A DNA stretch of 64,000 nucleotides from Baylisascaris procyonis (taxonomy: Eukaryota > Nematoda > Chromadorea > Rhabditida > Ascarididae). The notes under the pieces were generated by a model. It was given only the letters and a program-made list of their open reading frames with translations, ran no database searches and was not told the origin of the DNA. The stretch covers positions 2,576,501-2,640,500 of the forward strand of contig JAZARR010000179.1 in NCBI GenBank assembly GCA_037389465.1, read 5' to 3'. Below, piece by piece: positions 1 through 13,339 of this stretch; the stretch's first letter is position 1; every line of letters starts with the position of its first letter. The position numbers and the translations under genes were made by a program.

Positions 1-70
1 AAATTTTCTTGTGAATAGGAAAGCGCTATATTAAAGAAATTTTGATATGAATAGATGTTATATCAAAAAA

Positions 71-83
71 ATAAATAAATAAA

Positions 84-148
<65 letters not shown>

Positions 149-150
149 AA
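71..150. repeat. (TAAA)n microsatellite
   Basis: About 19 units of ATAA/TAAA with two slips near the left edge. Confidence 0.97.
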
Positions 151-469
151 GTGAATTAAAAATTTAATTTAAGTGGTCGCTACATTGGAATTATGCAATT
201 CAAAGAAGCGAAAACACTACGAATGTGATTTTAATTCTTATAAATAAAGCATAAATGAATTAAGCTAATTTTTTTAAAACGAAAAATTTCAGCTTTTGAA
301 AATGATCGTTCAAATAAGATTAATGTACTAAAGTCATTTTAAAAGCCAACAAAGTCATTTTTATTTTAACGCGAAACTCATACCTTCTTAATTTATTGCA
401 TCAACACCTTGAAGCATATATCTGTCATTCTATTTAGATAAATGCTTGATATACTAGTGGAAAAGCTTC

Positions 470-560
470 ACTGGTGGGGAGATAGTGGGAGGGGGAGTGG
501 AAAAGGGAGGGGGATGGAAGGTGAAAAAGGGATGAGGACGGAAGTCCTGAGGGTGGCAGG
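470..560 (+). repeat. G-tract island
   Basis: Many GGG/GGGGG runs on the plus strand separated by 1-8 bases, enough for a possible G-quadruplex. No clear coding frame. Confidence 0.6.
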
Positions 561-1139
561 ATGACTTAAGTATTGCACGACAGGAACACGACGAAATGTG
601 TGGTGAATGAAATAGTAAGGAAATAGAGAAAAGCATATCCGTAAAAAAGAGTGGTTGGATATTTCTAGTGGAGTTGTGACAATGCGCAGAGATGATGTGT
701 CAACGGGGTGGAACGATGGCGTCAACATATGTCAAATTCGTAACAATGACATCCAAATGCGATGCGATGATATTGTTCGCATCAGTCGGCTTCATCTATC
801 GAATATTGAAAGTTCGATTAGAATGAACACTGAATGCCGAATTTCTGACAGTCGGATTAGGAAGAAGAAGGAATGTTGGATTCGGAAGAACGCCGAAATT
901 TTTTTTTTTTATTAGCAATTTTCTGATTAAAATGACATTCAATAGAACCTCAACGCTCTACAGTATAGCAAGTGTTTTTTTTTTGCCGAAGATTCGACCA
1001 CTTTAACGATTTCAGTATTCAATTTCAGTATTCCGTGTTCCGCGCAGAAATTTTTCACCCAAATTTTAACTTTTTTACAAAAGTACCACATGTTCGCACA
1101 GTAAGTTGAATAATGTGATTGAGCAGTAGAACGGAGATG

Positions 1140-1265
1140 AATGGTAGGTGATGAAGGGGGAGAGGGGAGGGAGCAAGAAGGGGACAGCATAGATGTAATC
1201 TCGTAAAAATTGTAACTGTAACGCCCCCATCTCGCCCACTTCCCCTCGCTTCTCCTTTCCTCTGC
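1140..1265. repeat. Paired G-tract (1140-1190) and C-tract (1228-1265) islands
   Basis: Plus-strand G runs are followed within 40 bp by C runs, so both strands could form four-stranded structures or the two could pair. Confidence 0.5.
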
Positions 1266-1669
1266 AAGAAGCGGTTTTCCTTATCTTGCAACGCCAGCAA
1301 TTTTTTATGCGTCTTGCATATTTCTTCCAAACATTTTTATTATATTTTCTTTTTCTATAAAATGTTTCATAAGTGCATTTCTTATATACTGTTTAATAAA
1401 TTAAGATATTTAATAATTACTAGATAATCAGTTTATATTGTCAATAAAGTCATGAAATATAGCATTTTGTAATAAAATTCCCGCACTGTAACATTTGATC
1501 GAAAAAAGCATTTATTTTATAACAATAAATTGTCTTATAAATCTCTTTTTTGTTAAAAAAAAAAATGAAAAAGAACTTTCTCGAAGTTTTGTAAAAAATT
1601 TTCATTTGCATTTCATGACAGTCAAATTTACACATTTCGCTTTTTCAGAAGATTTCTATCTTTTATAGG

Positions 1670-1715
1670 TTGGAAGGATAAGAAGGAAGGGGAGGTGGAG
1701 AGGGAAGGGGGCGGA
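1670..1715 (+). repeat. G-tract island
   Basis: AAGGGGAGGTGGAGAGGGAA followed by GGGGGCGG; a purine strand with four or more G runs. Confidence 0.5.
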
Positions 1716-2703
1716 AGAAGTGATTGAAACAAAATAATTAACTTTTAATAAAATTATTTAATAAAATTATAGTCAACTTTTATATGAGACAATCAATATG
1801 GAAGTAATCGTATCGGTGAATGCTACAAAAACAATAATGCTTATCGTGAAATAAACGTATAAACAAAACGAATGATAATATAAAGTAAATAATGGGGCGA
1901 TAACATCTGCAATGATTGTAACATTAAAAAAAAAAGAAGAAGCAAATCGCTATCGAAGCATATGTATATTGTCAACAAATATAGGCAGATAATGACGTTG
2001 AAATTCTACGAAAAAATATTCGATTAGAGAATATTTAGTGAACTTCGCTTGTAATATTATAACAAGTATATATAAGTATTTTTATTATACTACACTTAAT
2101 TATTCAATAAAGAAATAATTGAAAACCAATACATAAGTGATCATCAGTGCCTTCAGATGCTTTTGTCTCGTTGTTGAATACGAATAAAAGGTATTTATGA
2201 GTAAAGAAGCTCTCAAGAAATTTATACAAAGAACTTCTAAATTTTGGAAAGTTAATAGTTCATTTCTTAAAGACAAAGGATAACCAACGCTTAAAAAAAA
2301 AAGAAAACCTTTTTTAATACATACATTACAGAAAACATCTCTAGTGCAGATCGTCAGCAATATAAACATTCATATTAGTTAGATAAGCAAAAAAAAATTG
2401 CAAAATTTGCATACAAAAATGTTTTACTCGAAAAAATTCTCGTTGCAAGCAAAAGATTTTATTGTTTTCCTTCTATAGAAATAATTCATTAAATTAGACG
2501 TGTGGAAGAGGAGCTGCTGATATAATGGAGATTAAAGCATCGTGAAAGTATTTGCTTCGTTTGTTGCATGAATTTAGATATGCTTAAGAGCGACTATTAT
2601 ACCACACCTGAATATCACCTGCAAACAATTTTCGAGACATCTAGACATCGAATGAAGCGATATTCCTTTCATCATCGCGATCACTTATGAATCCTATGAT
2701 GAA

Positions 2704-2762
2704 ATTCATTGAGGTGAGGTGATTGATATTTACGATTCATTGAGGTGATTGATATTTACGAT
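2704..2762. repeat. Short tandem duplication
   Basis: ATTCATTGAGGTGATTGATATTTACGA-like unit present twice; the first copy has an extra GGTGA. Confidence 0.85.
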
Positions 2763-2825
2763 AACACGAGATAGCAGTTATAAAACGCTATTCCATTCAC
2801 GTTCAAATCTTGCGTAACATCTAAA

Positions 2826-3216
2826 ATGGCTAGACTTGCATTGGTGTCGCATGGATATTTGACGGCTTTGGGGATATCGTTGGGCAATCTCTCTCCACCG
2901 TTTCTCGCAATCCCCTCCAATCACAAAAGTCTCGTGAGGGCAATTTTACCCTCGCCAGGAAAGAGACACATAAGAAGTGAAGCATGTAGCAGTCCACACC
3001 AGCAATACAACAGATGAATTGTTCTCCACTCCCCCACCCCTCTCCTTAGCCCCTCCCCCCACCTTCTCCGATGCTGTTCGGGCCTTCCTCCACGATGCTT
3101 CAGATTTGTCATTGATCCTGAGTGGAAAGGGGTTTCGATTCGCCCCACCTTACATCCCGAAAATTATCGTAGGCGTGTCGTTTTTTAAACATATGAGGAC
3201 GCGGCAATCAAAATAA
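2826..3216 (+). CDS. Weak coding candidate, Pro/Ser-rich
   Basis: ATG at 2826, in a good AAAATGG context, opens 63 codons (MARLALVSHGYLTALGISLG at the start). An overlapping frame from 2977 reads on as TFSDAVRAFLHDASDLSLIL. The C-rich tract at 3027-3065 encodes prolines. No homology or clear splicing. Confidence 0.2.
3027..3065 (-). repeat. C-tract island (G on minus strand)
   Basis: Runs of C4 to C6 in about 40 bp inside the weak coding candidate at 2826-3216. Confidence 0.5.
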
Positions 3217-4440
3217 ACATAAAACTTTTGAACGACACAGCTGAATCATTTTCACGTGAATATTTCCATGCTACCCACGCCAATATTGGGCAAAAATAAT
3301 AAAAATAGATGGATAACATAGATATGCTCATCAATATGAAGGCAAACGCCGTATAAATTCATCGACGTTTTATGCAGAAACAACATTTCAATTTTATATT
3401 CAAATTTTTAATTCAATTTTACACTTATAATTTCAATTCAATCTAATATTCAAATTTGCAATCCAACTTCATATTCAAGTTTTCTTCAGAGTATATCCAC
3501 GGACAACTTCTTTAAAAACATCAATAATAATGAGAAGCATGCCAACAAAAAATCATTTGAAAGTATTATCTATGGAATGTCAATAAGTACGATTCGAAGA
3601 AATGCACATTCTTTGCTTTGCACACTCAGAACGTTGCAGCACTAAATCAAAGCGTCCAACTTTTGCATTAAACGTGCATATTTTGCACTATTGTTTCGAG
3701 CGCATATATTCTCTAAATAAAAAAAAAAAAAAAATGAATGGGAATTGAATGTGAACTAGAATTCAAAACAAATCATAATATTCATATAAAACCAACCGAA
3801 ATTTATTTTAGTGAAAAAAACATAGTTTTTACAAAAAAAAAAACAATTGAAGTTTTAATTTTTCTCACTATTGTGCTCAAAGGTTTTGAGAATATTAAAG
3901 TCTTCAGACCGTTCTCAACTGCAAACAGAAAGAAAAATTTCTATCCCACAAATGCCTAATCGATCCTGCCAAAAGTCCATAGAGCATCAACTCCAAAAAA
4001 AAGTACTTGAATTGTTGCTCAAGAAGATCCACAAATAGTAAACAGTGCTAAATGTTCCAATACCAAAATACTAGAAGCCTAAAGGATAAAACGGTATATG
4101 AAGTACAAATTGCTTTACCAAAACGGTACAAATAATCACATATTAAATTAATAATTGATTTACTATAAGCAAATGGACATTATCGTAGCTGAAATTGTTG
4201 GACGGTCAAAGAGAAGCACTTTAAATTATATTACTGCTAAGATTTGATTAAAAATTGAATTATTCTTTTATATCGATGCAGCACTTAACCTGTTCATTCA
4301 TGACAAGAACTTTGAACTTCGACCTTTGCTGTATGGATATCAGAGATCCAGAAAAAAACCTACTGCGTTATACGTGAATTGTAGGTGAAGGCACTCATCC
4401 ATTACATTACTGCTCCGGCTTTCTACTCTTCAATTTTTTT
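3217..4440. other. Spacer or intron
   Basis: Homopolymer A/T runs; one acceptor-like TTTTCTTCAG at 3480 leads into 50 open codons of unremarkable composition. Confidence 0.45.
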
Positions 4441-4450
4441 TTTTTTTCAG

Positions 4451-4531
4451 ATCAGCAAGCGTCAGCGCCTTCGAAAGTCTATTGCGTTAAATGCGAACGT
4501 AGATGAAGAGAATGCTTTGTTGAGATCAAAT
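4451..4531 (+). CDS. Candidate internal exon
   Basis: A very strong acceptor (a run of T then CAG at 4441-4450) is followed by 27 codons, ISKRQRLRKSIALNANVDEE and more, ending at donor AAT|GTGAGA. Basic then acidic, probably helical. No adjacent exon was found. Confidence 0.3.
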
Positions 4532-4539
4532 GTGAGAGT

Positions 4540-7500
4540 ATGACTTCAAGCCATGATCTTTTCCAGAATATTCTAATCCAGAACGACGTATCTAGTGGAT
4601 TCACGTTCGTTGAGAAATTCATACGGAAAATTTGCCTCACAGTGACTACCGTAAAAAAAAAAAACGAATTAGTGGTCTTAGAGGAATTTAAGAAGCAAAT
4701 ATATAAATGCTCAACGAATTTATCTTAATTATCTCATCAATGCAATTAATTTGCATCATAAATATAATGCTCTAATTGCCGAAGTTGAAACCTTTTTTTG
4801 TACTCCACAGTAGTGTTTCTTCATTTGGATTATCTGAGTTTTTTTTTGCATTTTTTGCAACTTTATAATACAAAATTTTTTCATATACTATTTGCAATAA
4901 ATTTATACTTGAAATACACTCAAAACAAGAACATAAATGAGTCGTTCGAAGCGATAGAACATAAAATTGACGCTGTTATGTGACTGGCCATAAAAATTTG
5001 ATTAATATAATCAGCTGAATACATTTTTTTTAGTTTCGTCTAGCGAACTAGGAGAATACATATAAAACAAATTATCATGAATGTGCATATCGAGCAAACT
5101 AAACTTTGTTTTGGTCATTCACATACAACAAAAACCATATAATTAAAATCGAAAGTATTCGGTAAGAAATGTATCATTTTCCATCCCATTCAACGTAATT
5201 CTATTCTATTTTATTCTATTCTATTCTATTCTATTCTATTCTATTCTATTCTATTCCATTCTATCCTATCATATTCTTGCAAATAATATTTAATGAAATC
5301 GTTCATGCATGCAAAATGCAACAGCCATATCTTCACGATCATTCTGGTAAGGAAAGAAAAACAAAGAACAAAATAAAAGTGAATGCATACAATGCGAACA
5401 AATATTTGAAAGAAGAACAGAATTTAAAAAAAGGCGTTAATGCATGCTAAATTCTCTTTAGTTGCGTATAAACACAAACCGATTGTTAGCCGATCAATCG
5501 ATTCAAATGATCTCTTCAGTTCGATCAATTACCTTCTATTATATGTGAGAAAATACGGATTTTAAAATTCGAAGCGAAAAAAATTTTCACTATTCACTTG
5601 AAATGACAGTTAAGAAACGTTTTTTGCACATCACTTCATCTGAACTGATGCTCTCAGGAGGTTTATTTATCTCTACAATTTGCAAAAACTTTTTGTGAAG
5701 AGGGTAAAATTGTGTTTATCGAAAAATCCCACATAAAAATCCGTATAAAAGAATGCGCGTTGATTTGAAATTGCTAAAAATAAATTATGAAAAAAATATT
5801 TTAAAGAAAAATTTAAAAAATATTTCAGTAAACAAAACTGTTATTTAAGAAATCCAATTTGCACATATATGAAAGAGATGTTTTGCAGTTTTCGGAGCAA
5901 ATTATATGAAGGGAATATTTCAGTTTCATCGTTGAAAGTGATAACTCATAAATGCTAGAATCAATCTTTCTAAATCAGTAAGTGAAGATGTCAGAAGAAA
6001 TGAAAGGAGTTCATAGGTGAGATGAAAAAGTGGAAAATTTATTGCAATAAATATATATGAACCTTTTTTTCGATGCCGACTTCGAAATGAATATAACTGA
6101 AAAACTTCTCCTTCTCATATAGCTAACTGTTGTCAATTTAAAAGAATTCAGTGATCCTATATCCGCTTGTTGATAAAAAAAAACAGTTATTTTATCACTG
6201 ATAAAATATTATATAGCTTAGAAATGATAAACTTAAAGTAAAATGTGAAATAGTGCAAAAAAAAGTTATCATAAAGTGATGATTGAGCAAAGCAATATTT
6301 TTCAACAACAACTGCGTCAATTTGCACACAACTGAGAGTTAAAAACCGGTTTAATTATAGCCAAACAAATACATTAAACCACCTCTCTGAGGCAATTTTC
6401 AATTGAGCACTTGAATGGCGTTAAAACAGAAAAAAAAGAGAGAAAAAAAGAGCCATAATCAAATCATATTCGGTGATATTTCCAAAGTGTTCGTCAGTAA
6501 AAATATTGTATATAAAGGAATAAATAACGCAACATAAAAATCGCAAAATATTAAAAACAGATTTTTAATATCTAATATAATGTAGAAAATATAATATAAA
6601 AAATCATTATTTGAATAGTTGGATCGAAACAATTCGGCTTAATCTTATGAAAGAAAAATTTGCATGAGAATTTCTTGAAAAAGCGGAATTAATTTCAAGT
6701 TTATTTAGAAGTTCCGTGAATGAAACAATAAAAATTGATGCCTTAATCATTTGATGACTGACTTTCAAATTAGGCACTCAACTTTATCGCCTAAACGAGT
6801 AACGAAGTTCTTGCGATTTTCAAATAAACCATCGATATCACTTCGATTTTGGTGGTTTGAAACTGCGATGAAATCTCAAAATAGATTTTAGACGATGGAT
6901 TATCTATTTACCCCTCTCCACACCTTACCTTCACTCTCCCTTCCAAACCTGTGGATTAGAGCTTATCGCTTAGTTGCCTACATAGATTAAGTGCCTCTTC
7001 AAATTTTTCTCCTTCTTTCACCCTTTATCTCATTGCTCTCCTCTTCGATTTCTTTTCATCCCATCCATTTTCATTTCTAGTGGCTCCTTCCCTAAAAATT
7101 TCTTAGCTTTTTTTGACTCCTCATTTTATTTTATATTCATCTCTTTTCTTTCTGATTACTTACATAACTACTCATTGTTGAAAGCGAACAAAGGAAGCAA
7201 GTTGATAGCTAAATGAACGATAGTGAAGGAGAATGTTAAGTTTTAAGAGTGATCACTATGGCCAAATGATGTTGAAACAATGCTATTTTCTAGGTGATGC
7301 AATGTTTTAACAGCACTTTACACAATACACAAATCGAATATTGTGAGAGGCTAAGTTTTTGTCTCTCTTTATGCACGATGACGTATAATCAGCACATCTG
7401 TTGTTAGTTTCGTTTCTTCTATTTCTTTGTGGTTATTGGTTTTAGCAATATTTGAACGCCTCAAATTTATGGATAAGAATTCATCAAAATTATTAGAGAA

Positions 7501-8400
7501 TGTCCAGTTTGTTCGTTGAAGTTGAAAAAGATTGCCTTATCACTCTATTGAAATTGAACGATTTCTTTTTATCACGTCATCGAATAGTTACTTTTTACTA
7601 TTGCTTTGTACGACTAAAGGAATAAATGTCGCATATACAGGATCATTGATGCACTTTTCATGTGAAATTTCTAAGGCATTTACCATAGTGATGCAAGTTT
7701 TTTTCCTTTTTTTTTTATTTTCGAAACGAAATCAATAAAAAGAACGAATTGGAACGTTGGGTATGAAAACCTCAAGGTTAAGTCATCCGTCATGCCTATT
7801 GCCATGCCTATTATGCATACTACGAAAATAGAACACCTATGCCCGTTATGTGTTATAGTGCGGTTATTTTTGAATTCAAGAGTTTTCAGGATTCGGATTC
7901 TTACTGTTCATTGTTTCGATGCAGAAAGAGTGATCGATACATTTCGTACTTTGGGAAATCGTAACATAAACTCTTATAATTTATAAAGCATACTCTTTTC
8001 TCTTTGCCTTCCTTTAGGAGTTAAAAATAAATAAGTGGTTGAAGAGAAGCTTTCAATACTATATTTGAAGACAATTAGAGAAATAATATGTTCAACATAT
8101 AAGGTGAGGAAGTAGGGACTCAATGTTACCTCAAAATTTTTAATTTGGCTTGAAAATGGAATCATTGAGCGGTAGAGGATATATGAAAGTGTTTCCGATA
8201 TAAATTTTGAGCTTTTTTTTTTTCAAAGATAAATCAGAACAATATTCAATATCGGAATACAAAAATAATGGATGCTGTAGAAAAATAATAAGAAAACGGC
8301 GAAAAAATAGAAAAAAAAATCTGAAAGAAATGAGAGACCATCGAACGATAAACAGCGAAAGAGTTCGTTTAGTGGTGATCGTTGCTTAAAAATGAAATAA
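4540..8400. other. Spacer or intron
   Basis: Low-complexity AT-rich DNA with the TTCTA repeat and a CT-rich stretch at 6905-7100. No gene seen. Confidence 0.5.
5198..5275. repeat. (TTCTA)n microsatellite
   Basis: About 14 copies of a 5-bp TTCTA unit, with changed units at both ends. Confidence 0.97.
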
Positions 8401-8423
8401 CAAAAAAAAAAAAAATTAAACAG

Positions 8424-8637
8424 CCACCAACCAGCTGCTGCATTGGCAGTTAGTTATCTCCCCGCAGATAGTATGACGACTTTAATGAGGGCAACAGACC
8501 GACAGACGATGGAGGAGGGCATAGACATGTTGGGAACATTAGAGGCGAAAGGAAAGGCATATAGAGGATGGATATGGCAGTTTATTGAAGTGACATCATC
8601 TTTCGTTCTCGACGAATTTTTCAGTCCTTTTCATTAA
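8424..8637 (+). CDS. Candidate exon or small ORF
   Basis: After TTAAACAG the frame reads HQPAAALAVSYLPADS and continues with ATDRQTMEEGIDMLG and RGWIWQFIEV to a TAA at 8635. It is clearly richer in G and C and more varied in residues than its flanks. The acceptor lacks a pyrimidine run. No family recognised. Confidence 0.28.
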
Positions 8638-9034
8638 AGAAAAAAGAAAAAATTCCGCTGACGAATTTGAAAAAATAGATGAGGGTACAGAATTTTCGAG
8701 TAATAAGACCTTATGCAGTCGAGAATAGACAACATTAATGTTAATATAACGAAAGAACCATCAACGCATATTTTTATATAATTAAAAATTTAAAAAAAAA
8801 TAAAAAAATAAAAATTTTAAACGATACCTGGAAACGATTTCATATGAGATGAACATATAAGAAAACGTATAAATTGGTTACAAGTTGCAGTTTGAATGGT
8901 TCATTGAAATAACTCTTAAATAGGATTTCTTAAAACATTCTTTTGCTATCCGTTATAATCGACCGAAATTTATACGATCATCTAGCTTGACAGAAACGCT
9001 CGATACAGAAAATATTGTTCGAATGGATAAATAG

Positions 9035-9135
9035 GTTAATGAGAGTGGAGGTAGTGGAAGAGATTGGGCGAGGGGGGGGGGTTGCGAGATTGAAGAGGAG
9101 ACGAACTGGAGTGAAGTGGAGGAAGGAGAGGTGAG
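9035..9135 (+). repeat. Purine-rich G-tract island
   Basis: GA-rich strand with a 10-G run at 9072-9081. One frame is open across it (SEVEEGEVRIDG) with a donor-like GAG|GTGAGA, so a small exon is also possible. Confidence 0.45.
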
Positions 9136-9225
9136 AATCGATGGCTCAAAAAATCACTCAGATGTAATCATTGCGAATTTCATTAGGGGGAACCACATAT
9201 CGAATGCTAATAAAAACAACCTAAA

Positions 9226-9349
9226 TTTGTGGAAGGAATTTTAAAAATAAATAAACTTTGTGGAAGGAATTTTAAAAATAAATAAACTTTGTGGAAGGAA
9301 TTTTGAAAATAAATAAACTTTGTGGAAGGAATTTTGAAAATAAAATATT
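9226..9349. repeat. 31-bp minisatellite, 4 copies
   Basis: Copies start at 9226, 9257, 9288 and 9319, each beginning TTTGTGGAAGGAATTTT. Copies 3 and 4 share an A to G change, which suggests stepwise duplication. Confidence 0.95.
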
Positions 9350-9479
9350 TTTAAATAGAATAAATTATGCTAAAATGCTCTCACAAATTATGGCTGCTTT
9401 AACTATATCAAAATTGTGCACTCTAATCGTAAACATATTAAAAAAATCTGATGCAATAACGAAAAAAATAAGATAGGAA

Positions 9480-12400
9480 AGTACACTCATTATTTAGCTT
9501 CCTTCTGCTATATGGCTTCTACATATTTTAGAGTTCTGTGCACATCAGATCTTTCTGTGGATATTATGTAAGTGCATCCTGCATGTATATGCGCCTATCT
9601 ATCTATGCGTGTTCATAATCAGCTATTCGCAAGTTGAATTAGCATACACCCGGCTGACTTGCAGCTGAACGACCCTTACTGATATTTGCATATTTAGAAT
9701 GAGCTCATCCAGTCGCCGGTTACCCTAGGCAGCGAACGAATTTACATATTAAGTAGGATAATAACTCAGTGGCATTCCACTTTTTTGCCTTCTATTCCTG
9801 ACTTCTCATAAGCCGATATTCATTTGTGTTGCCGAGTATGCAAATTTCATTTTTTTAAATTTGTTAGCAGCAATAGGCACATATGCTTTCATGACTAAAA
9901 GAGGCGAGTTAAAGCGATCATAACTAGACGTTATCCCATTGCGTATCGCAAAAAAAGACAGCAACAAAGCATTATCACATACGGTAGTTTCGTGATTTTT
10001 GCTTATATAATTTCCGAAACTTCATTTAGGTTTCCCAGAAAATTACGCGAATTCCTTTCGCTGATTTGCTTGACGAATATTCAGAAGGAATTTCAGCATG
10101 AGGTTTTAACTATGACTAAAGATTTTTTTTTAAGCGATGACAATTCATAACTAAATTATATCGGAGGAATTTGGTGCGACGAAAGTTGGGAAAATATTTG
10201 AGGTAAAAATAAGCCAGAAGGATTGGCACGATACGCGCTTTCCCATTTTTCGCATTCGAAGGACCACTTTCATGAATTTTAATAACCAATAAATATGCAA
10301 ATAATGCACTCATAATTTAACCGAAAGAAGTGCTCATACGACTCTCTTGCAAAAGAGTAGCCTTTTTCCTGTTTGACGCTCACGAATGCTTATAATTTCT
10401 TTTAAGTTTTAAGGATAAACGTGAAAAATGTTATAAGCCCCCAAGGCGTAAGTACCCATCGAAACTTGCAACTCAAACCTCAGTAATTCCTGAATTGAAA
10501 CCATCAGATAGATGGACAGATTGACATATCTATACTCATATACCGACATCATACGAGATTTCCTTAAGGAACATTTGCAAAAAAAAAAACAAATTTGTAA
10601 TATATTGAGGAACGACAACATAAATGGAACAATTTTATATAAAACATTCAACATAGAACCTGTCGTCGAAATTATAGCGTTGTATAACTGCACTAATACC
10701 ATATTGCAGATATTTCACTGTAATTTTAAATGTCGATAGATTTGAAGGACAAAGTTGATGAATTTCCGCCACTTTTAACAGTGCTATACATCAACGAATT
10801 TATTTAGAAAGTTCATTGTCAAGGTGCCTAATTGAATAGTTAATTAACTTAAGCTCATTGAATAGAAAACGCTTCAATGATAGAAAACTTCTTAGCATAG
10901 AGGATCTCTTTCAAGATTCAACAAAAATAAGACGTCTGTTCTGTAAAAAAACATCCTGAGATGATGGAAAAACTGAAACAGTCAGGTGAGTAGAGGTATG
11001 ATAGTTGTTTTTGAGCAGATGTAAAATATTCATGAGATAGAGGAAAAAATTTAGATAAACATTTAAAATAAAGATATTCCTGTGCACTGAATATAGTAAT
11101 TAACAGTGCAGCTATGCAAAAAAAAAGCATTCTGTCATATAAGTGAGAATAATGGACAAATAAAATAATGAAAAAGAAAATATACTCAGAAAAGCAAAAA
11201 AAACTGTTAGTATAAATTTATTCTGTGGAAATAAATATAAAAATATATAAGTAGAATGAAAAAAGTGTAGAATTTAGGATATTCAGCGTGATTTAATATG
11301 TATATTTAATAATATAACATGCATAATAAGAAGTGATTTTAAAACAATGGATGAAAAGACATCTTAAATTGGTCTATTGACATCTGACTAAAGAATGGTG
11401 GCGTTAGAGAGCGGAAGCGTTCGTCAGCTGCGATCGTTCAGTCACGAGACTCGTGTGGAATGATGCCTGACGAATAGCGTTGCTTGCTTACTTTGTTGTT
11501 GTGCACTTAACGTTTCACATTTCAACGATTCATCCCCCTTTTTTACACTCATATATTTTGTCGCTGAAATTCACTTAGAATTCGCTTAAAGCTACTTGGA
11601 AAAATAAAAAAAACATTTCGAAAATGTTTCAAAAATACTAAATAAAGATAAATATCGAATTTCATCCTTCACATATTTTATTTTATATGAAAATGCAATT
11701 TGAGAAAGATTTGCGTAAAAATGGTAACATTAATAATAATAGAGCAAGTAATAAATCTAACAAAATTATATACACAATGTAGAAAGACGACAAAAATGAA
11801 ATCCCTAAGCTATAATACGTTGGAAATAGGATCGGTGATGTGACAACCGTATAATATTTACGTCGAGTTTCGTATCAACGAGAAAAATTGTATCGGAAAT
11901 CCTTGCTTAACTTCAAAAACTATTTATTTATCTATTTATTCACTTGTTTACTTATTTATTCCAACGTTCCGAAATATGAAAACACAAAATATATGAATAT
12001 GAACAGAAATTAAAATTAAAGGATGGTTTGATGAAAATTTCAAAATAACAACTGTGTTATGCCAATATGTCTATATCCGTGTTCGACGATTTGGAAGTTT
12101 ACTTACATTCAATCGAATTGTTGCCGATGCATAGCTAAATGAATTATTGATATCTAAGGAGATTTTATTCAGCGATCGCTGATCTATTCGATTGGCAAAT
12201 TTATAAATTATCAAATTTAGAAGGATTCTAACTAAAGAAAGCGTTCAATTAGTTACATATCATTAGCCATTCGTTTTTATCAGTGTTATGGAGATTTTTT
12301 AAACGAAATTTAGTGATGTGTTGATGGAAACGATTTGATGAAATGATCAACGAAATAAGGATTTTCCGAACTTTCATCCGCATATATCATATTAAAGCAA

Positions 12401-12990
12401 AGAATTTTTCGGTATTCAATCACTAAGAAAATTTGTACATATCTAAGTTTCGAAATGATTAAAAGTATTGAAATGTTTATTGATTTATGTCTGGCAATAG
12501 TGATATCTCATTGAGAGAATGTCAATGATGCTAAAAAAAAAAAAAAGAGCAAACAAATCATCGTTGTTTCATTACCCATATGAATCATGGAGATGTCATT
12601 TTGAAACCGGTGATGAATTTCTTTTGAAAACGACTCAATCGTTTCAGGATCGATGAATAAATTGTGCAATATATGTACATAACAAACTTAAGGATCTTTA
12701 GAAAAACCCTATAAGAAAAAAAAATAAAAGTTTCAACACAACCCGAAAATTGAAAATCCACTCCGAGACAAATATCCTCGAGAAATATTAAGGTAATGCT
12801 CGATCGATGACAATGATTCTAAATAAAATTCCCATATAATTCAAGTGGAAAGTCGTTTAATCCATTTAAAATAACCTAAACAATGAAAAAATGCAATAGG
12901 ATAAATGAAGATAAAAGAAGAGCAAAAATAAGATGAAAAAACTTTCATAGAAAAGAAAACCGTCTTAATTTATGAGGCAAAAGAAAGACA
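9480..12990. other. Spacer
   Basis: Only short ORFs. A minus-strand acceptor TTTTTTTACAG near 10944 leads to a frame of 15 codons; not enough to call. Confidence 0.5.
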
Positions 12991-12998
12991 TTAAAGTT

Positions 12999-13289
12999 CT
13001 AATCAAAGGACGATGTAATCATTATTTCTGCGCTCTTTTTTTTGAGTTGTTTCAAGAGTGCTGATGAATATCTCGAAAATATTTGTAACAATAGAATACT
13101 TGAAGAAATGAACATGCATAAATGTGACTGAAAATAAATCAATGCTATCTGTGTGGTTTCTATGAAAATATGCAAAGTTAAGAGATTCTTTGCAAATTTC
13201 AGTGGAAAATAGTGGAAAATATGCGAATATGGGATTAGCGTGATCATCCGAAAAGTCGAAAAAAATTGCCAAGTGGAATTTCGACGAAA
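12999..13289 (-). CDS. Candidate terminal exon, unknown protein
   Basis: On the minus strand the acceptor TTTTTTCTGGTTCAG is followed in phase 0 by 96 open codons and a stop. The product is hydrophobic in the middle (stretches such as LIYFQ and SSILLLQIF) and basic near the end (LLKQLKKKSAE), as in the last membrane segment and tail of a multi-pass protein. No family is recognised and upstream exons were not found. ORF length alone is only mildly above chance. Confidence 0.28.
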   Translation of the reverse strand, partial: FRRNSTWQFFSTFRMITLIPYSHIFHYFPLKFAKNLLTLHIFIETTQIALIYFQSHLCMFISSSILLLQIFSRYSSALLKQLKKKSAEIMITSSFD

Positions 13290-13339
13290 CTGAACCAGAA
13301 AAAAAGCAAGGGTCGAAAAAAAATTCGTCCTCAAAATCC

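Larger units (their letters stand above)
151..2820. other. Spacer
   Basis: AT-rich DNA apart from the G-tract islands. The ORFs at 454-728 and 655-915 overlap on opposite strands and show no domain. Confidence 0.5.

Noticed and set aside
6351..6372. GGTTTAATTATAGCC, similar to the start of the nematode SL1 leader
   Set aside because: Only the first 10 or so bases match, the rest of the leader and the snRNA body are absent.
12085..12170. Minus-strand 28-nt exon between TCATTTAG and GTAAGTAAAC
   Set aside because: Good splice signals but too short and no neighbouring exon to test phase.
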